Assembly: GCA_038363005.1 (NCBI GenBank)
Contig: JBBQBI010000006.1
Location: forward strand, 62,001 to 126,000
DNA from: JAKOWB01 sp038363005
GTDB taxonomy: Bacteria > Pseudomonadota > Alphaproteobacteria > Kiloniellales > JACOMY01
Reading direction: 5' to 3'
DNA: 64,000 nucleotides
How positions within the stretch are numbered: position 1 is the first letter of the stretch; every line of letters starts with the position of its first letter. The position numbers and the translations under genes are program-made. This document shows positions 1 through 7,105 of the stretch, in pieces. Below the pieces are notes generated by a model. That model did not search any database and was not told the origin of the DNA. It saw only the letters and a program-made list of their open reading frames with translations.

Positions 1-312
1 CACCAGCTCCATGTCGGCGTCGAGCAGCAGCAGATAGTCGAACGCCAGTGCCGCGCCACGCGCGCGCTCCAGCGCGGCGTTGCGCGCCTGCTCGAAGCTC
101 TCGAAGCCGAAGCGGTGCAACTCGCCCGGCAGGCCGGCACGCTGGAAGAAGCCCTCGATCAGCGCCGGCGTCGCGTCGCGGGAACCGGTGTCACAGATCA
201 CCCAGGCATCGATGAACGGCAGCGCCGCGGCCAGGCAGCGCTCGATCACGGCTGCCTCGTCCCGCACGATCATGTTGAGGCAGAGCCGCAGGGGGCCGCC
301 CTTCGACACCAT
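1..312 (-). CDS. Family 2 glycosyltransferase, N-terminal part (gene runs off the left edge)
   Basis: The minus-strand frame opens at an ATG at 312 and stays open for 104 codons to the window edge. The protein begins with a CLNMIVRDE motif, typical of GT-A fold family 2 glycosyltransferases, continues with CDTGSRD, and reaches a DADMELV stretch that looks like the metal-binding DXD site. It should transfer a sugar from a nucleotide donor, but the acceptor is unknown. The start lies 3 bases after the stop of the collagen-like gene, so the two are probably co-transcribed and the glycosyltransferase may act on that protein or on a surface glycan. The C-terminal half is not visible. Confidence 0.8.
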   Translation of the reverse strand, partial: MVSKGGPLRLCLNMIVRDEAAVIERCLAAALPFIDAWVICDTGSRDATPALIEGFFQRAGLPGELHRFGFESFEQARNAALERARGAALAFDYLLLLDADMELV

Positions 313-315
313 GCC

Positions 316-1155
316 TCAGGCCAGATGCAGGCGGCTGTCGTGCTGATCGAGCGCGGCGCCAGTCGGACCCGTTGGGCCAGTCGGGCCAGTGTCTCCGGTA
401 GGACCGGTAAGACCGGTCGCGCCAGTGTCACCGGTGGGGCCGGTGTCTCCAGTAGGTCCGGTCGCGCCAGTGTCGCCGGTGTCGCCGGTTGGGCCCGTCG
501 ACCCGGTGTCTCCCGTAGGACCGGTCGGGCCCGTCGCGCCGGTGTCACCGGTGGGGCCGGTCGGCCCGGTGTCTCCCGTAGATCCGGTCGGACCCGTCGC
601 GCCGGTGTCGCCGGTTGGGCCCGTCGGCCCGGTGTCCCCCGTAGATCCAGTCGGACCCGTCGCGCCGGTGTCGCCGGTTGGGCCCGTCGGCCCGGTGTCT
701 CCCGTAAGTCCGGTCGGACCCGTCGCGCCGGTGTCGCCGGTTGGGCCTGTCGGCCCGGTGTCTCCAGTAGGTCCGGTCGCGCCATTGTCGCCGGTCGGGC
801 CGGTGTCTCCCGTGGGTCCAGTGGGGCCTGTCTCGCCGGTCGGGCCGGTGTCTCCCGTGGGTCCGGTCGGGCCTGTTTCACCGGTAGAGCCCGTCGAGCC
901 GGTGTCTCCGGTGGGCCCGGTCGGACCCGTCCCGCCAGTGGTACCCGTGCTGCCGGTCGGCCCAGTCCCGCCCGTGGTACCAGTCGCGCCATCGCCGGAG
1001 ACCGGTGGCGTGTCCTGGCCCATCACGGTTCCCAGCGTGGCCAGCAGCGTCGGCGGCGTATAGGCGGCGTAGCGCCCAAGCGTCAGCAGCGCCGTTCGCC
1101 GGTCTTGTGCCGGTACCGGCTCATCACTTGGCCCGCTGTCTAGCTTTTCGGACAC
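316..1155 (-). CDS. Collagen-like Gly-X-Y repeat protein
   Basis: The 279-residue protein starts at a GTG. Residues 1-55 form a leader with RRTALLTLGRYAAYTPP and a weakly hydrophobic stretch. From about residue 56 to 270 it is almost entirely GPTGDTGATG-type triplets, the pattern of bacterial collagen-like proteins that fold as triple helices. The tail is short (ALDQHDSRLHLA) with no anchor. No clear Sec signal peptide is visible, so export is uncertain; the RR near residue 20 is not a convincing Tat motif. The downstream glycosyltransferase suggests a surface or modified product, because the repeats are rich in Thr and could carry glycans. The function is not known. The proline-rich antisense frame is a shadow. 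Confidence 0.8.
   Translation of the reverse strand: MSEKLDSGPSDEPVPAQDRRTALLTLGRYAAYTPPTLLATLGTVMGQDTPPVSGDGATGTTGGTGPTGSTGTTGGTGPTGPTGDTGSTGSTGETGPTGPTGDTGPTGETGPTGPTGDTGPTGDNGATGPTGDTGPTGPTGDTGATGPTGLTGDTGPTGPTGDTGATGPTGSTGDTGPTGPTGDTGATGPTGSTGDTGPTGPTGDTGATGPTGPTGDTGSTGPTGDTGDTGATGPTGDTGPTGDTGATGLTGPTGDTGPTGPTGPTGAALDQHDSRLHLA
540..790. repeat. 63-bp tandem repeats inside the collagen-like gene
   Basis: Nearly identical units with a period of 63 bases (21 codons, seven triplets) are seen at about 537-600, 600-663, 663-726 and, less perfectly, 726-789. They differ by one or two bases each. The unit keeps the reading frame, so copy-number change would lengthen or shorten the triple helix without a frameshift. 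Confidence 0.8.
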
Positions 1156-1242
1156 GCCAACGCCCCGCCCCTGTCGTGCAATGCCCTTGCGCCTCCAAGC
1201 ATGCCGCCGACAGGCCGCCCTGTCGAGGCCGTCGCCACCGCG

Positions 1243-2676
1243 CTAGCCGCCCAGCAGCGTCCGGTCTGGCAGCGGTCGGCGGCATTCCGGAATCCGCGCC
1301 AGCTCAGCCTCCAATGCCAGCCCGATGCCGAGCAGCCGGGCTTCGTCCCAACGCTTGCCGACCAGCTGGATGCCGAAGGGCAAGCCCTGCTCGTCGCGCC
1401 CGCAGGGCAGCACCAGCACCGGATGGCCGGTCAGCGTGATGGCCGAGGCGAGCAGGAACCAGGTGGTGTAGCTCGCCAGCGGCTGGCCGTTGATCTCGCT
1501 CGGGTAGAGCTGCGTCTTGGGGAAGGGCGAGACCGCGGCGGTCGGTGCGATCAGCAGGTCGATCTCGTCCATCCAACCGAGATAGCGGCGGAAGAGGTTG
1601 CTGTGCGCCGCCTCGGCCTGGGCGATCTGCGGCCCGGTCAGTTTCAGCCCGGCCTCGGTGTTGTTGACTACATTGGGGCCCAGCACTGCCTTGTGCTTGT
1701 CGTAGTGGTCGCGGTGGGATGCGACGAAGCCGGTGGCCCGTAGCACCTCGAAGATCGGCGAGGCGTCGTCCAGCGGCGGGTCGCGACGCTCGGCGCTGCG
1801 GAACAGGTGCTGGATGCGGGTCATGCGATCGCGGAAGACGCGGCGGATGCCGTCGTCCACCGGCGCCACGCCCAGGTCTTCCGACATCACTACGCGCAGG
1901 CTGGCCGGGTCCACCGGGCGCGGCCTGGCCAGGCTCTCGGTCTCGCCCGGCCGCGACAAGGGATCGGCCGGGTCGTGCGCCGCCAGCACCGACAGCATCA
2001 GCGCCACGTCGCCAACGTTGCGTGCCATCGGCCCGTCGACCGACAGCGGCGAATAGGAGCGCGTCGACTCGCGGCTGGCCACCCGCCCCGGCGTCGGGCG
2101 GAAGCCGACCACGCCGCAGAAGCCGGCCGGCGTGCGCAGCGAACCGCCAAGGTCCGAGCCGTTGCACAGCGGCAGCATGTCGAGCGCCAGCGCCACCGCC
2201 GAGCCGCCGGAGGAACCGGCGCAGGTCAGCCGCGGGTCGAAGGGGTTGCCGGTGGCGCCGTAGACCTTGTTCACCGTGTTGGCGCCGGCGCCGAATTCCG
2301 GCGTGTTGGTCTTGGCGACGATCATGCCGCCGCCGGCGCGCAGCCGCGCCACCACGCTCTCGTCCGCCGCCGGCACGTTGTCCTGGTAGATCAGCGAGCC
2401 GTGCGTGGTGCGCAGGCCCTTGGTCTCGTTCAGGTCCTTGATGCCCAGCGGCAGGCCGTGCAGCGGCCCCAGTTCGTCGCCCGCCATCACCGCCTGCTCG
2501 GCCGCCGCCGCCTGCGCCGCGGCGCCGGCCTCGTCGATCGCCACCACGGCGTTGACCGCGCCGTTGACCGCGTCGATGTGGGCCCGGCAGGAGGCCCAGA
2601 TCTCCCGCGGGCTGGCCTGTTTGGCGCCGATCATGCGGCGCAACTCGACGGCGGAAAGCTCACAGAGCTCGGTCAT
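1243..2676 (-). CDS. Amidase signature family hydrolase
   Basis: A 477-residue cytosolic enzyme of the amidase signature family, which hydrolyses amides with a Ser-cisSer-Lys triad. The Lys lies in GIKDLNETKG, the cis-Ser in the Gly/Ser-rich CAGSSGGSAVA, and the nucleophile region is GSDLGGSLRTPAG. Length and motifs resemble enzymes annotated as 6-aminohexanoate-cyclic-dimer hydrolase or aryl-amidase, but the substrate cannot be read from sequence. The start at 2676 is preferred over an upstream ATG at 2733 because GGAGG lies 9 bases before it and the extra 19 residues are not part of the fold. The neighbouring genes do not suggest an operon. Confidence 0.9.
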   Translation of the reverse strand: MTELCELSAVELRRMIGAKQASPREIWASCRAHIDAVNGAVNAVVAIDEAGAAAQAAAAEQAVMAGDELGPLHGLPLGIKDLNETKGLRTTHGSLIYQDNVPAADESVVARLRAGGGMIVAKTNTPEFGAGANTVNKVYGATGNPFDPRLTCAGSSGGSAVALALDMLPLCNGSDLGGSLRTPAGFCGVVGFRPTPGRVASRESTRSYSPLSVDGPMARNVGDVALMLSVLAAHDPADPLSRPGETESLARPRPVDPASLRVVMSEDLGVAPVDDGIRRVFRDRMTRIQHLFRSAERRDPPLDDASPIFEVLRATGFVASHRDHYDKHKAVLGPNVVNNTEAGLKLTGPQIAQAEAAHSNLFRRYLGWMDEIDLLIAPTAAVSPFPKTQLYPSEINGQPLASYTTWFLLASAITLTGHPVLVLPCGRDEQGLPFGIQLVGKRWDEARLLGIGLALEAELARIPECRRPLPDRTLLGG

Positions 2677-2790
2677 GGGTCCTGCCCTCCAAAATCGGCG
2701 CGGCAGTTTTGCCCGGGCCGGCGCCGCCGGCAATGCCGAAGCACTAGCCAGGAGGGCGCGGGGCGCGATAGCGTGCCGCCGCTTTTGGCA

Positions 2791-3282
2791 ATGGCGGATT
2801 CCGTCCCGATGTGTTTACGGCACTGGATAGCGGCGCTCTGCATCGCCGCCCTGGCACCAGCCGGCCTCGCCTCTGGCGGTGTCCTGGCGGGCGAGGCGGC
2901 GCCGCGCGCTCACGTAACGGCCTTCTGCCTGGGCGTGGTCTGGTCGGCCGGCCAGGTCTTCGGCATGCGTCCGCCACTGTTCATGACCCGGCAAGACGCC
3001 GCCCTGATGATCGCCATGCCGGACGCCAACGCCCGCGTGCTGACCCTGGTGGCCGACAGCTACCGCGCCGCCGGGGTGATCGACGGCGAGGCGCTGGCGG
3101 CGGCGCGCCAGCAGGGCGGCGCCAGGCTGCAGCAGCTGCTGGCCGATGGCGGCTTCGAGGACGTCGACTATCGTCAGCTGCGCGACTCCTGCCGCGCCCT
3201 CGGGGCGGCCCTGCGTGGCACCGACCCGGCGGCGATCGACGCCGCCTATGGCGCGGCGCTGCCGCTGACGACTGTGAACTAG
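2791..3282 (+). CDS. Hypothetical secreted protein
   Basis: This 163-residue protein is not recognised. The N-terminus has a hydrophobic segment (CLRHWIAALCIAALAPAGLA) that looks like a signal peptide, so the product is probably periplasmic. The mature part is helical and Ala-rich with two cysteines (AFCLGVV and LRDSCRALG) that could pair. An internal ATG at 2809 would give a tidier signal peptide and is an alternative start. Its stop codon overlaps the stop of the convergent PhnD-like gene in a shared CTAG at 3279-3282. Confidence 0.6.
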   Translation: MADSVPMCLRHWIAALCIAALAPAGLASGGVLAGEAAPRAHVTAFCLGVVWSAGQVFGMRPPLFMTRQDAALMIAMPDANARVLTLVADSYRAAGVIDGEALAAARQQGGARLQQLLADGGFEDVDYRQLRDSCRALGAALRGTDPAAIDAAYGAALPLTTVN

Positions 3283-4082
3283 GCGACGCTGGGATAGCCC
3301 TGCGCCGCCGCCGCCGCCTCCATGCCCAGGATCGCCTCGTAGCTCTCCTCCGGCAAAACCGTGACGCCGGTCAGCAGCAGGGCGTCGCGCGCCTCGGCCA
3401 GCGCCCGGTCAGCGAAGGTTTCGGCCAGGGCCAGGCGCAGGCGCTCGACCTCCTCGTCGCTGGCCGCGCCCCGGGTGATGAAGGGCAGGTTGGGTGCCGT
3501 CGCGCTGCGGCCGATCACGCGCAGGCCGGCGACGCTGTCCGGCCGGTACTTGGCGAAGAGTGCAAAGGACACGGCGTCCAGCGCGGCGATGTCGGCGCGA
3601 TCCTCCAGCACGGCGGCCGCTGAGGCGCCGTGGCCGCCGGTTTCCACTACCTCGCTGAAAAAGCGCCCGCCGCGCGCCAGCGGCGCTACCGCGTGGCGCA
3701 GCACGTTGTAGCCGGATTGCGAATAGCTGCGGTTGATCGCCGCCCGTCGGCCGCGCAGGTCGGCCAGCGCCCGCGCCGGGTCGTCCGCCCGCACCAGCAG
3801 CAGCGAGCAGTAGCGAAAGCCGACGCAGTGCGGCGCGCTGTAGGACGGGGTGGCGACATAGCGTACCTGGCCACGCAGGAAGCTGACGAAAGGATAGCCG
3901 CAGGTCTGGGCGAACAGCAGGTCGGGCTCGCTCCACTGCGCCTTGTAGTCGCCGTCGCGGTCAAGGCTGTAGGGCACCTCGATGAAGCCGGCGCGGCGGA
4001 AGTTGATGAGCAGCTGGGCGGCCAGCGCATCGGTCGCCCACTTCAGCTCCGGCAGGTCGTACATCTGCAGCGCGACGCGCAT
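3279..4082 (-). CDS. PhnD-like phosphate/phosphonate-type substrate-binding protein
   Basis: A 267-residue protein of the PhnD-like periplasmic-binding fold. The N-terminus (MRVALQMYDLPELKWATD), LLFAQTCGYPFV, RGRRAAINRSYSQSGYNV and ALDAVSFALF are typical of this family. Members usually bind phosphonate, phosphite or similar ligands for an ABC transporter. Two points are odd. No signal peptide or lipobox is visible, and no permease or ATPase gene lies next to it, so it may be a cytosolic ligand-binding or sensor protein. It lies 28 bases downstream of the GFA gene and may be the last gene of an XRE-GFA-phnD-like unit. Confidence 0.75.
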   Translation of the reverse strand: MRVALQMYDLPELKWATDALAAQLLINFRRAGFIEVPYSLDRDGDYKAQWSEPDLLFAQTCGYPFVSFLRGQVRYVATPSYSAPHCVGFRYCSLLLVRADDPARALADLRGRRAAINRSYSQSGYNVLRHAVAPLARGGRFFSEVVETGGHGASAAAVLEDRADIAALDAVSFALFAKYRPDSVAGLRVIGRSATAPNLPFITRGAASDEEVERLRLALAETFADRALAEARDALLLTGVTVLPEESYEAILGMEAAAAAQGYPSVA

Positions 4083-4110
4083 CGATCTGGCTCCTCGCCG
4101 GCTGACGCCG

Positions 4111-4557
4111 CTAGACCACGGTCTTCGTCTCGGGCAGCTGGCCGGCGGTGCCGCGCTCGAACTGCGGCAGGCCGTCCTTCAGTTCGTAGTAGTCGCCCTT
4201 GTCGACCAGGAAGATATGGCCGACCGACCTGACGCCGCTGGGCTGGTCCAGCGTGCCGCAGGCGATCGCCGTGTAGTCGGCGTTGACCGGGCGCCAGAAC
4301 AGGCTGGCGCCGCAGTCGCGGCAGAAGCCGCGCTCGGCGGTCTCCGACGAGCGGAACCACTTGAGGCCACGCGACTCGACCAGCCGCAGGTCGTCATTGC
4401 GCGCCGCCGAATAGGGCGCCGGCGCGCCATGCGTGCGCTGGCACATGGAACAGTGGCAGACCAACGCATCGCGCAGCTTGCCGCGCACCTCGTAGCGCAC
4501 GCCGCCGCACAGGCAGCCGCCGCCATGCGCCTGGACGCCCTGGCCCTGGTCGCTCAT
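4111..4557 (-). CDS. GFA (CENP-V-like) zinc protein
   Basis: A 148-residue protein of the GFA family, historically named glutathione-dependent formaldehyde-activating enzyme. Zinc-binding cysteines are seen in GCLCGGVRYE, CHCSMCQRTHG and CRDCGASLFWRP, in the usual order. It is a small cytosolic zinc protein whose true substrate is usually unknown. Its ATG overlaps the stop codon of the XRE regulator by 4 bases (4554-4557), so the two are translationally coupled. A second GFA protein is encoded at 42323-42757. Confidence 0.88.
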   Translation of the reverse strand: MSDQGQGVQAHGGGCLCGGVRYEVRGKLRDALVCHCSMCQRTHGAPAPYSAARNDDLRLVESRGLKWFRSSETAERGFCRDCGASLFWRPVNADYTAIACGTLDQPSGVRSVGHIFLVDKGDYYELKDGLPQFERGTAGQLPETKTVV

Positions 4558-5471
4558 TGCTTCCTCCCTTCACTGGCTATCAGCCGCCGGGCCACGCGCC
4601 GGCCGCCGGCGCTCTTGCCCGTCGGTTCGTTGTCGCGAATCAAGCCTTCGATCAGCGCCGGCACGTCGGGTGGCTGCGCCACGGCGGCGCGGACCAGCTG
4701 GTCGAAGTGACGGGCCAGCACACGGATCTGTTCGGTGGTGTTGAACACGAAGTACATGTTCCCGAAATAGACCGCCGCGCGCAACGGTCCGAACAGCGTG
4801 AAGGCCACCGAGTAGCGCTGCAAGCCGTCGAACAGGAACCAGCGCAGGCCGGGATAGAGCTCGCGCGTCAGGCGCGCCATGGCTTCCAGCTGCTCGCGGC
4901 GCTGCGGCCAGGGCATCTCCTGCCACAGGCCGCGCCCCTCGGCGAAGGTCTGCAGGTCCTGCAGCGGACTGGCCATCTCCAGGTCGCTGTCGGGCCGCCG
5001 GATCAGCGCCAGGCGGGCCAGCGCCGAATCGATCCGCGCCTCGGAGATCGGCGTGCCGAAGCGGGCGTACTCATAGCGGATCAGCGCCTCGGTCTTCAGC
5101 AGGTCGGGCAGCGTCGCCGGCACATAGCGGATGCGATAGCCGGCGGCCTCGGCATGCCAGGCCAGCAGGCGTTCGTCGCCCGGCACGCCACTACCCTCGG
5201 CGATCTCCAGCGCGCGCTGCACCAGCTCCGGGCCGACGCTGCCGCTCTGCGTCAGCCCGAGCAGCCAGTCGACCGAGACCTGCGCCGCCTCGGCGATGGC
5301 GACGATGGTTTCGGCCCGCGGCAAGCGGTCCTGCCCCTCGTCCAGCAGCTGTGACAAAGTGGAGCGGTCCAGGCTGACGCGGCGGGCGAAGGCAGCCTGG
5401 CTGTCGCCACTGTCGGTCAGCACCTGTTGCAAACGCTGGCGGAAACGGGCGACGGTTTCGCGGCGATCCAT
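4554..5471 (-). CDS. XRE-family helix-turn-helix transcriptional regulator
   Basis: A 305-residue regulator. Residues 10-75 form an HTH of the Cro/XRE type (SQAAFARRVSLDRSTLSQLL, then AETIVAIAEAAQVSVDWLLG). The remaining 230 residues are a helical domain of unknown ligand with YFGNMYFVFNTTEQIRVLARHF near residue 240. The C-terminus is basic (GGRRVARRLIASEGRKQ). It is translationally coupled to the downstream GFA gene and divergent from the fatty acid desaturase at 5624. The intergenic region carries two identical 15-base direct repeats that are the likely binding site. Confidence 0.85.
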   Translation of the reverse strand: MDRRETVARFRQRLQQVLTDSGDSQAAFARRVSLDRSTLSQLLDEGQDRLPRAETIVAIAEAAQVSVDWLLGLTQSGSVGPELVQRALEIAEGSGVPGDERLLAWHAEAAGYRIRYVPATLPDLLKTEALIRYEYARFGTPISEARIDSALARLALIRRPDSDLEMASPLQDLQTFAEGRGLWQEMPWPQRREQLEAMARLTRELYPGLRWFLFDGLQRYSVAFTLFGPLRAAVYFGNMYFVFNTTEQIRVLARHFDQLVRAAVAQPPDVPALIEGLIRDNEPTGKSAGGRRVARRLIASEGRKQ

Positions 5472-5520
5472 GCCGCAGTGTCGGTGAATTGTTTACCAAA
5501 GTCAACAGATGCTGGTTTTG

Positions 5521-5555
5521 GTGACCAGATGCCGCGATGTGTGACCAGATGCCGC
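5521..5555. promoter_or_regulatory. Two 15-bp direct repeats, probable regulator binding sites
   Basis: GTGACCAGATGCCGC occurs at 5521-5535 and again at 5541-5555, exactly 20 bases apart, in the 152-base gap between the XRE regulator and the desaturase. Spacing of about two helical turns puts both copies on the same face of the DNA. Inference: this is the operator for the divergent promoters. Confidence 0.5.
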
Positions 5556-5623
5556 TTGCGCGCGCGCTCGTGATCACGATGAGATGGTTTCAACAGCAAC
5601 AACAAACGAAGGTCCCCACCTCC

Positions 5624-6580
5624 ATGCGCAAGGCGCGCAATCCAGATCGGGTCGAATGGCCCACCGTGGCGCTGATTATCGCCACCTACGTATGCTTCGG
5701 CGTACTGACCTGGTTTCACGCCGCCGTGCCTTGGTGGGCCTTCATCCCGCTGGGCGCCTACATCGCCGGCCTGCATGGCTCGATCCAGCACGAGGTGGTG
5801 CATGGCCACCCGACGCCCTGGCGGCTGCTGAACGAGGCGCTGATCTTCCCCTGCCTCTGGCTCTGGCTGCCCTTCCCCTACTACCGCGAGGCGCACCTCT
5901 GCCACCACGAGGACGACCACCTGACCTGCCCGCGGCTGGATCCGGAGTCGAACTACGTGATGCCGGAGGCCTGGGCTGCCATGTCGGCGCCGTCGCGCTG
6001 GCTGCGCTGGACGCTCAACACCTTCGCCGGCCGCCTGCTGCTGGGGCCCTTCCGCTCCTGGTACTGGTCGCTGCGCCACCTGGTCAGCGCGCTGCGCACC
6101 GGTGATCGCGGCTGGCTGCTGGTCTGGGCCCGCCACGTCGTCGCCGTCGCGCTGCCGCTGGCCTGGGCGCTCTGGGCCTGCGGCCTGCCGGTTTGGCTCT
6201 ACCTGGTGTCCTTTATGTACGGCGGCAACATGGTCTCGCACCTGCGCTCCTTCCTGGAGCACCAGGCGCGCCCCGGCGTCGGCGAGCGCACCGTGGCGAT
6301 CGAAGCCGGCCCGGTGCTGGGCCTGCTGCTGCTCTACAACAACCTGCACGTCCTGCATCACGCCGAGCCCGGCACCGCCTGGTACCGCCTGCCCGGCAAG
6401 TGGCGCCTGCGCCGCGAGGAACTGCTGGCGCGCAACGGCGGCTACCGCTTCGCCGGCTACTGGCAGGTGGCGCTCCGCTACCTCGTCACGCCGAAGGAGC
6501 CGCCGGTGCATCCCGGCTGGGACCGCGGCGGCACCTTGAAGCGGCGGCGCGATCCGGTACCGCAGCAGGCGGCTTACTAG
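5624..6580 (+). CDS. Membrane fatty acid desaturase
   Basis: A 318-residue integral membrane di-iron desaturase. The three histidine clusters are present: HEVVHGHP, HLCHHEDDH and HVLHHAEP. Hydrophobic segments surround them (VALIIATYVCFGVLTWF, ALIFPCLWLWLPF, VVAVALPLAWALWACGL). It should insert a double bond, or hydroxylate, an acyl chain using O2 and an electron donor. Regiospecificity cannot be told. The ATG at 5624 is chosen because GAAGG lies upstream and the longer version adds a Gln-rich stretch. It is divergent from the XRE regulator, which may control it in response to a lipid or oxygen cue. Confidence 0.85.
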   Translation: MRKARNPDRVEWPTVALIIATYVCFGVLTWFHAAVPWWAFIPLGAYIAGLHGSIQHEVVHGHPTPWRLLNEALIFPCLWLWLPFPYYREAHLCHHEDDHLTCPRLDPESNYVMPEAWAAMSAPSRWLRWTLNTFAGRLLLGPFRSWYWSLRHLVSALRTGDRGWLLVWARHVVAVALPLAWALWACGLPVWLYLVSFMYGGNMVSHLRSFLEHQARPGVGERTVAIEAGPVLGLLLLYNNLHVLHHAEPGTAWYRLPGKWRLRREELLARNGGYRFAGYWQVALRYLVTPKEPPVHPGWDRGGTLKRRRDPVPQQAAY

Positions 6581-6598
6581 CCAAGAGCACCCTGTAAT

Positions 6599-7012
6599 CT
6601 ACCCCCTCCCCCTCGAGGGGGGAGGGTTGGGGTGGGGGTGAAGGCCTTCGCCGCCCAATCCCCTCCGCACCTGCAGTTCCGCTTCCAGCTGCTCGGCGGT
6701 GGCCGCGATCACCTGCAGTACACCAGACAAATTTTCGAAGATCTCGTTGTTCCAGAACCGCAGCACCGTGAAGCCCTCGCCACGCAGCCAGGCGTCGCGT
6801 ACACGATCCTCAGCACTGTCGTTGTGCTGGCCGCCATCAGCTTCGACGACCATGCCAAGTGGCAGGCAGCAGAAGTCGACGATGTAGGGGCCGAGGGGAA
6901 CCTGCCGGCGAAACTTGAGCGACGCGAGTGCTTGCCGGCGCAAAGCCAGCCATAGCCTCCGCTCCGCCTCGGTCAGGTTGCTGCGCAGGGCGCGGGCGCG
7001 GCCTCTTTTCAT
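6599..7012 (-). CDS. DUF559 endonuclease-domain protein with repeat-derived tail
   Basis: A 137-residue protein of the DUF559 family, which has a Vsr/PD-(D/E)XK-like nuclease fold. Residues 8-110 carry the family motifs LTEAERRLWLALRR, KFRRQVPLGPYIVDFCC, VVEADGGQH and LRFWNNEI. The last 13 or so residues (PHPNPPPSRGRG) are encoded by a GC-rich palindromic repeat at 6601-6640, so the gene has read into the repeat. Another copy lies upstream at 7034-7085. The biological role is not established; DNA cleavage is inferred from fold. A paralogue with the same repeat-bounded layout is at 30726-31088. Confidence 0.85.
   Translation of the reverse strand: MKRGRARALRSNLTEAERRLWLALRRQALASLKFRRQVPLGPYIVDFCCLPLGMVVEADGGQHNDSAEDRVRDAWLRGEGFTVLRFWNNEIFENLSGVLQVIAATAEQLEAELQVRRGLGGEGLHPHPNPPPSRGRG
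6601..6640. repeat. Palindromic GC-rich repeat, 3' side of DUF559 gene
   Basis: CCCTCCCCCTCGAGGGGGGAGGG forms a hairpin followed by TTGGGGTGGGGGT. It supplies the C-terminal codons of the DUF559 protein and belongs to the dispersed repeat family of this window. Confidence 0.75.
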
Positions 7013-7033
7013 CAGCCCGAGCCTAGCATGACC

Positions 7034-7085
7034 ATCACCCCCACCCGCGCGCCAAGGCGCGCGGCCTCCCCCCTCAAGGGGGAGG
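7034..7085. repeat. Palindromic GC-rich repeat, 5' side of DUF559 gene
   Basis: CACCCCCACCC is followed by the palindrome GCGCGCCAAGGCGCGC and the hairpin CCTCCCCCCTCAAGGGGGAGG. It is in opposite orientation to the copy at 6601-6640, so the nuclease gene sits inside an inverted pair. Confidence 0.7.
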
Positions 7086-7105
7086 CTGATTTGGCAGTAC
7101 CCGCG

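Noticed and set aside
540..790. Regular 63-base repeats considered as a CRISPR array
   Set aside because: There are no variable spacers, the unit is coding, and no cas genes are present.
389..1063. Proline/valine-rich plus-strand frame of PVGPVSPVG repeats
   Set aside because: It is the antisense of the collagen-like triplets. The minus strand has a plausible leader and a co-transcribed partner.
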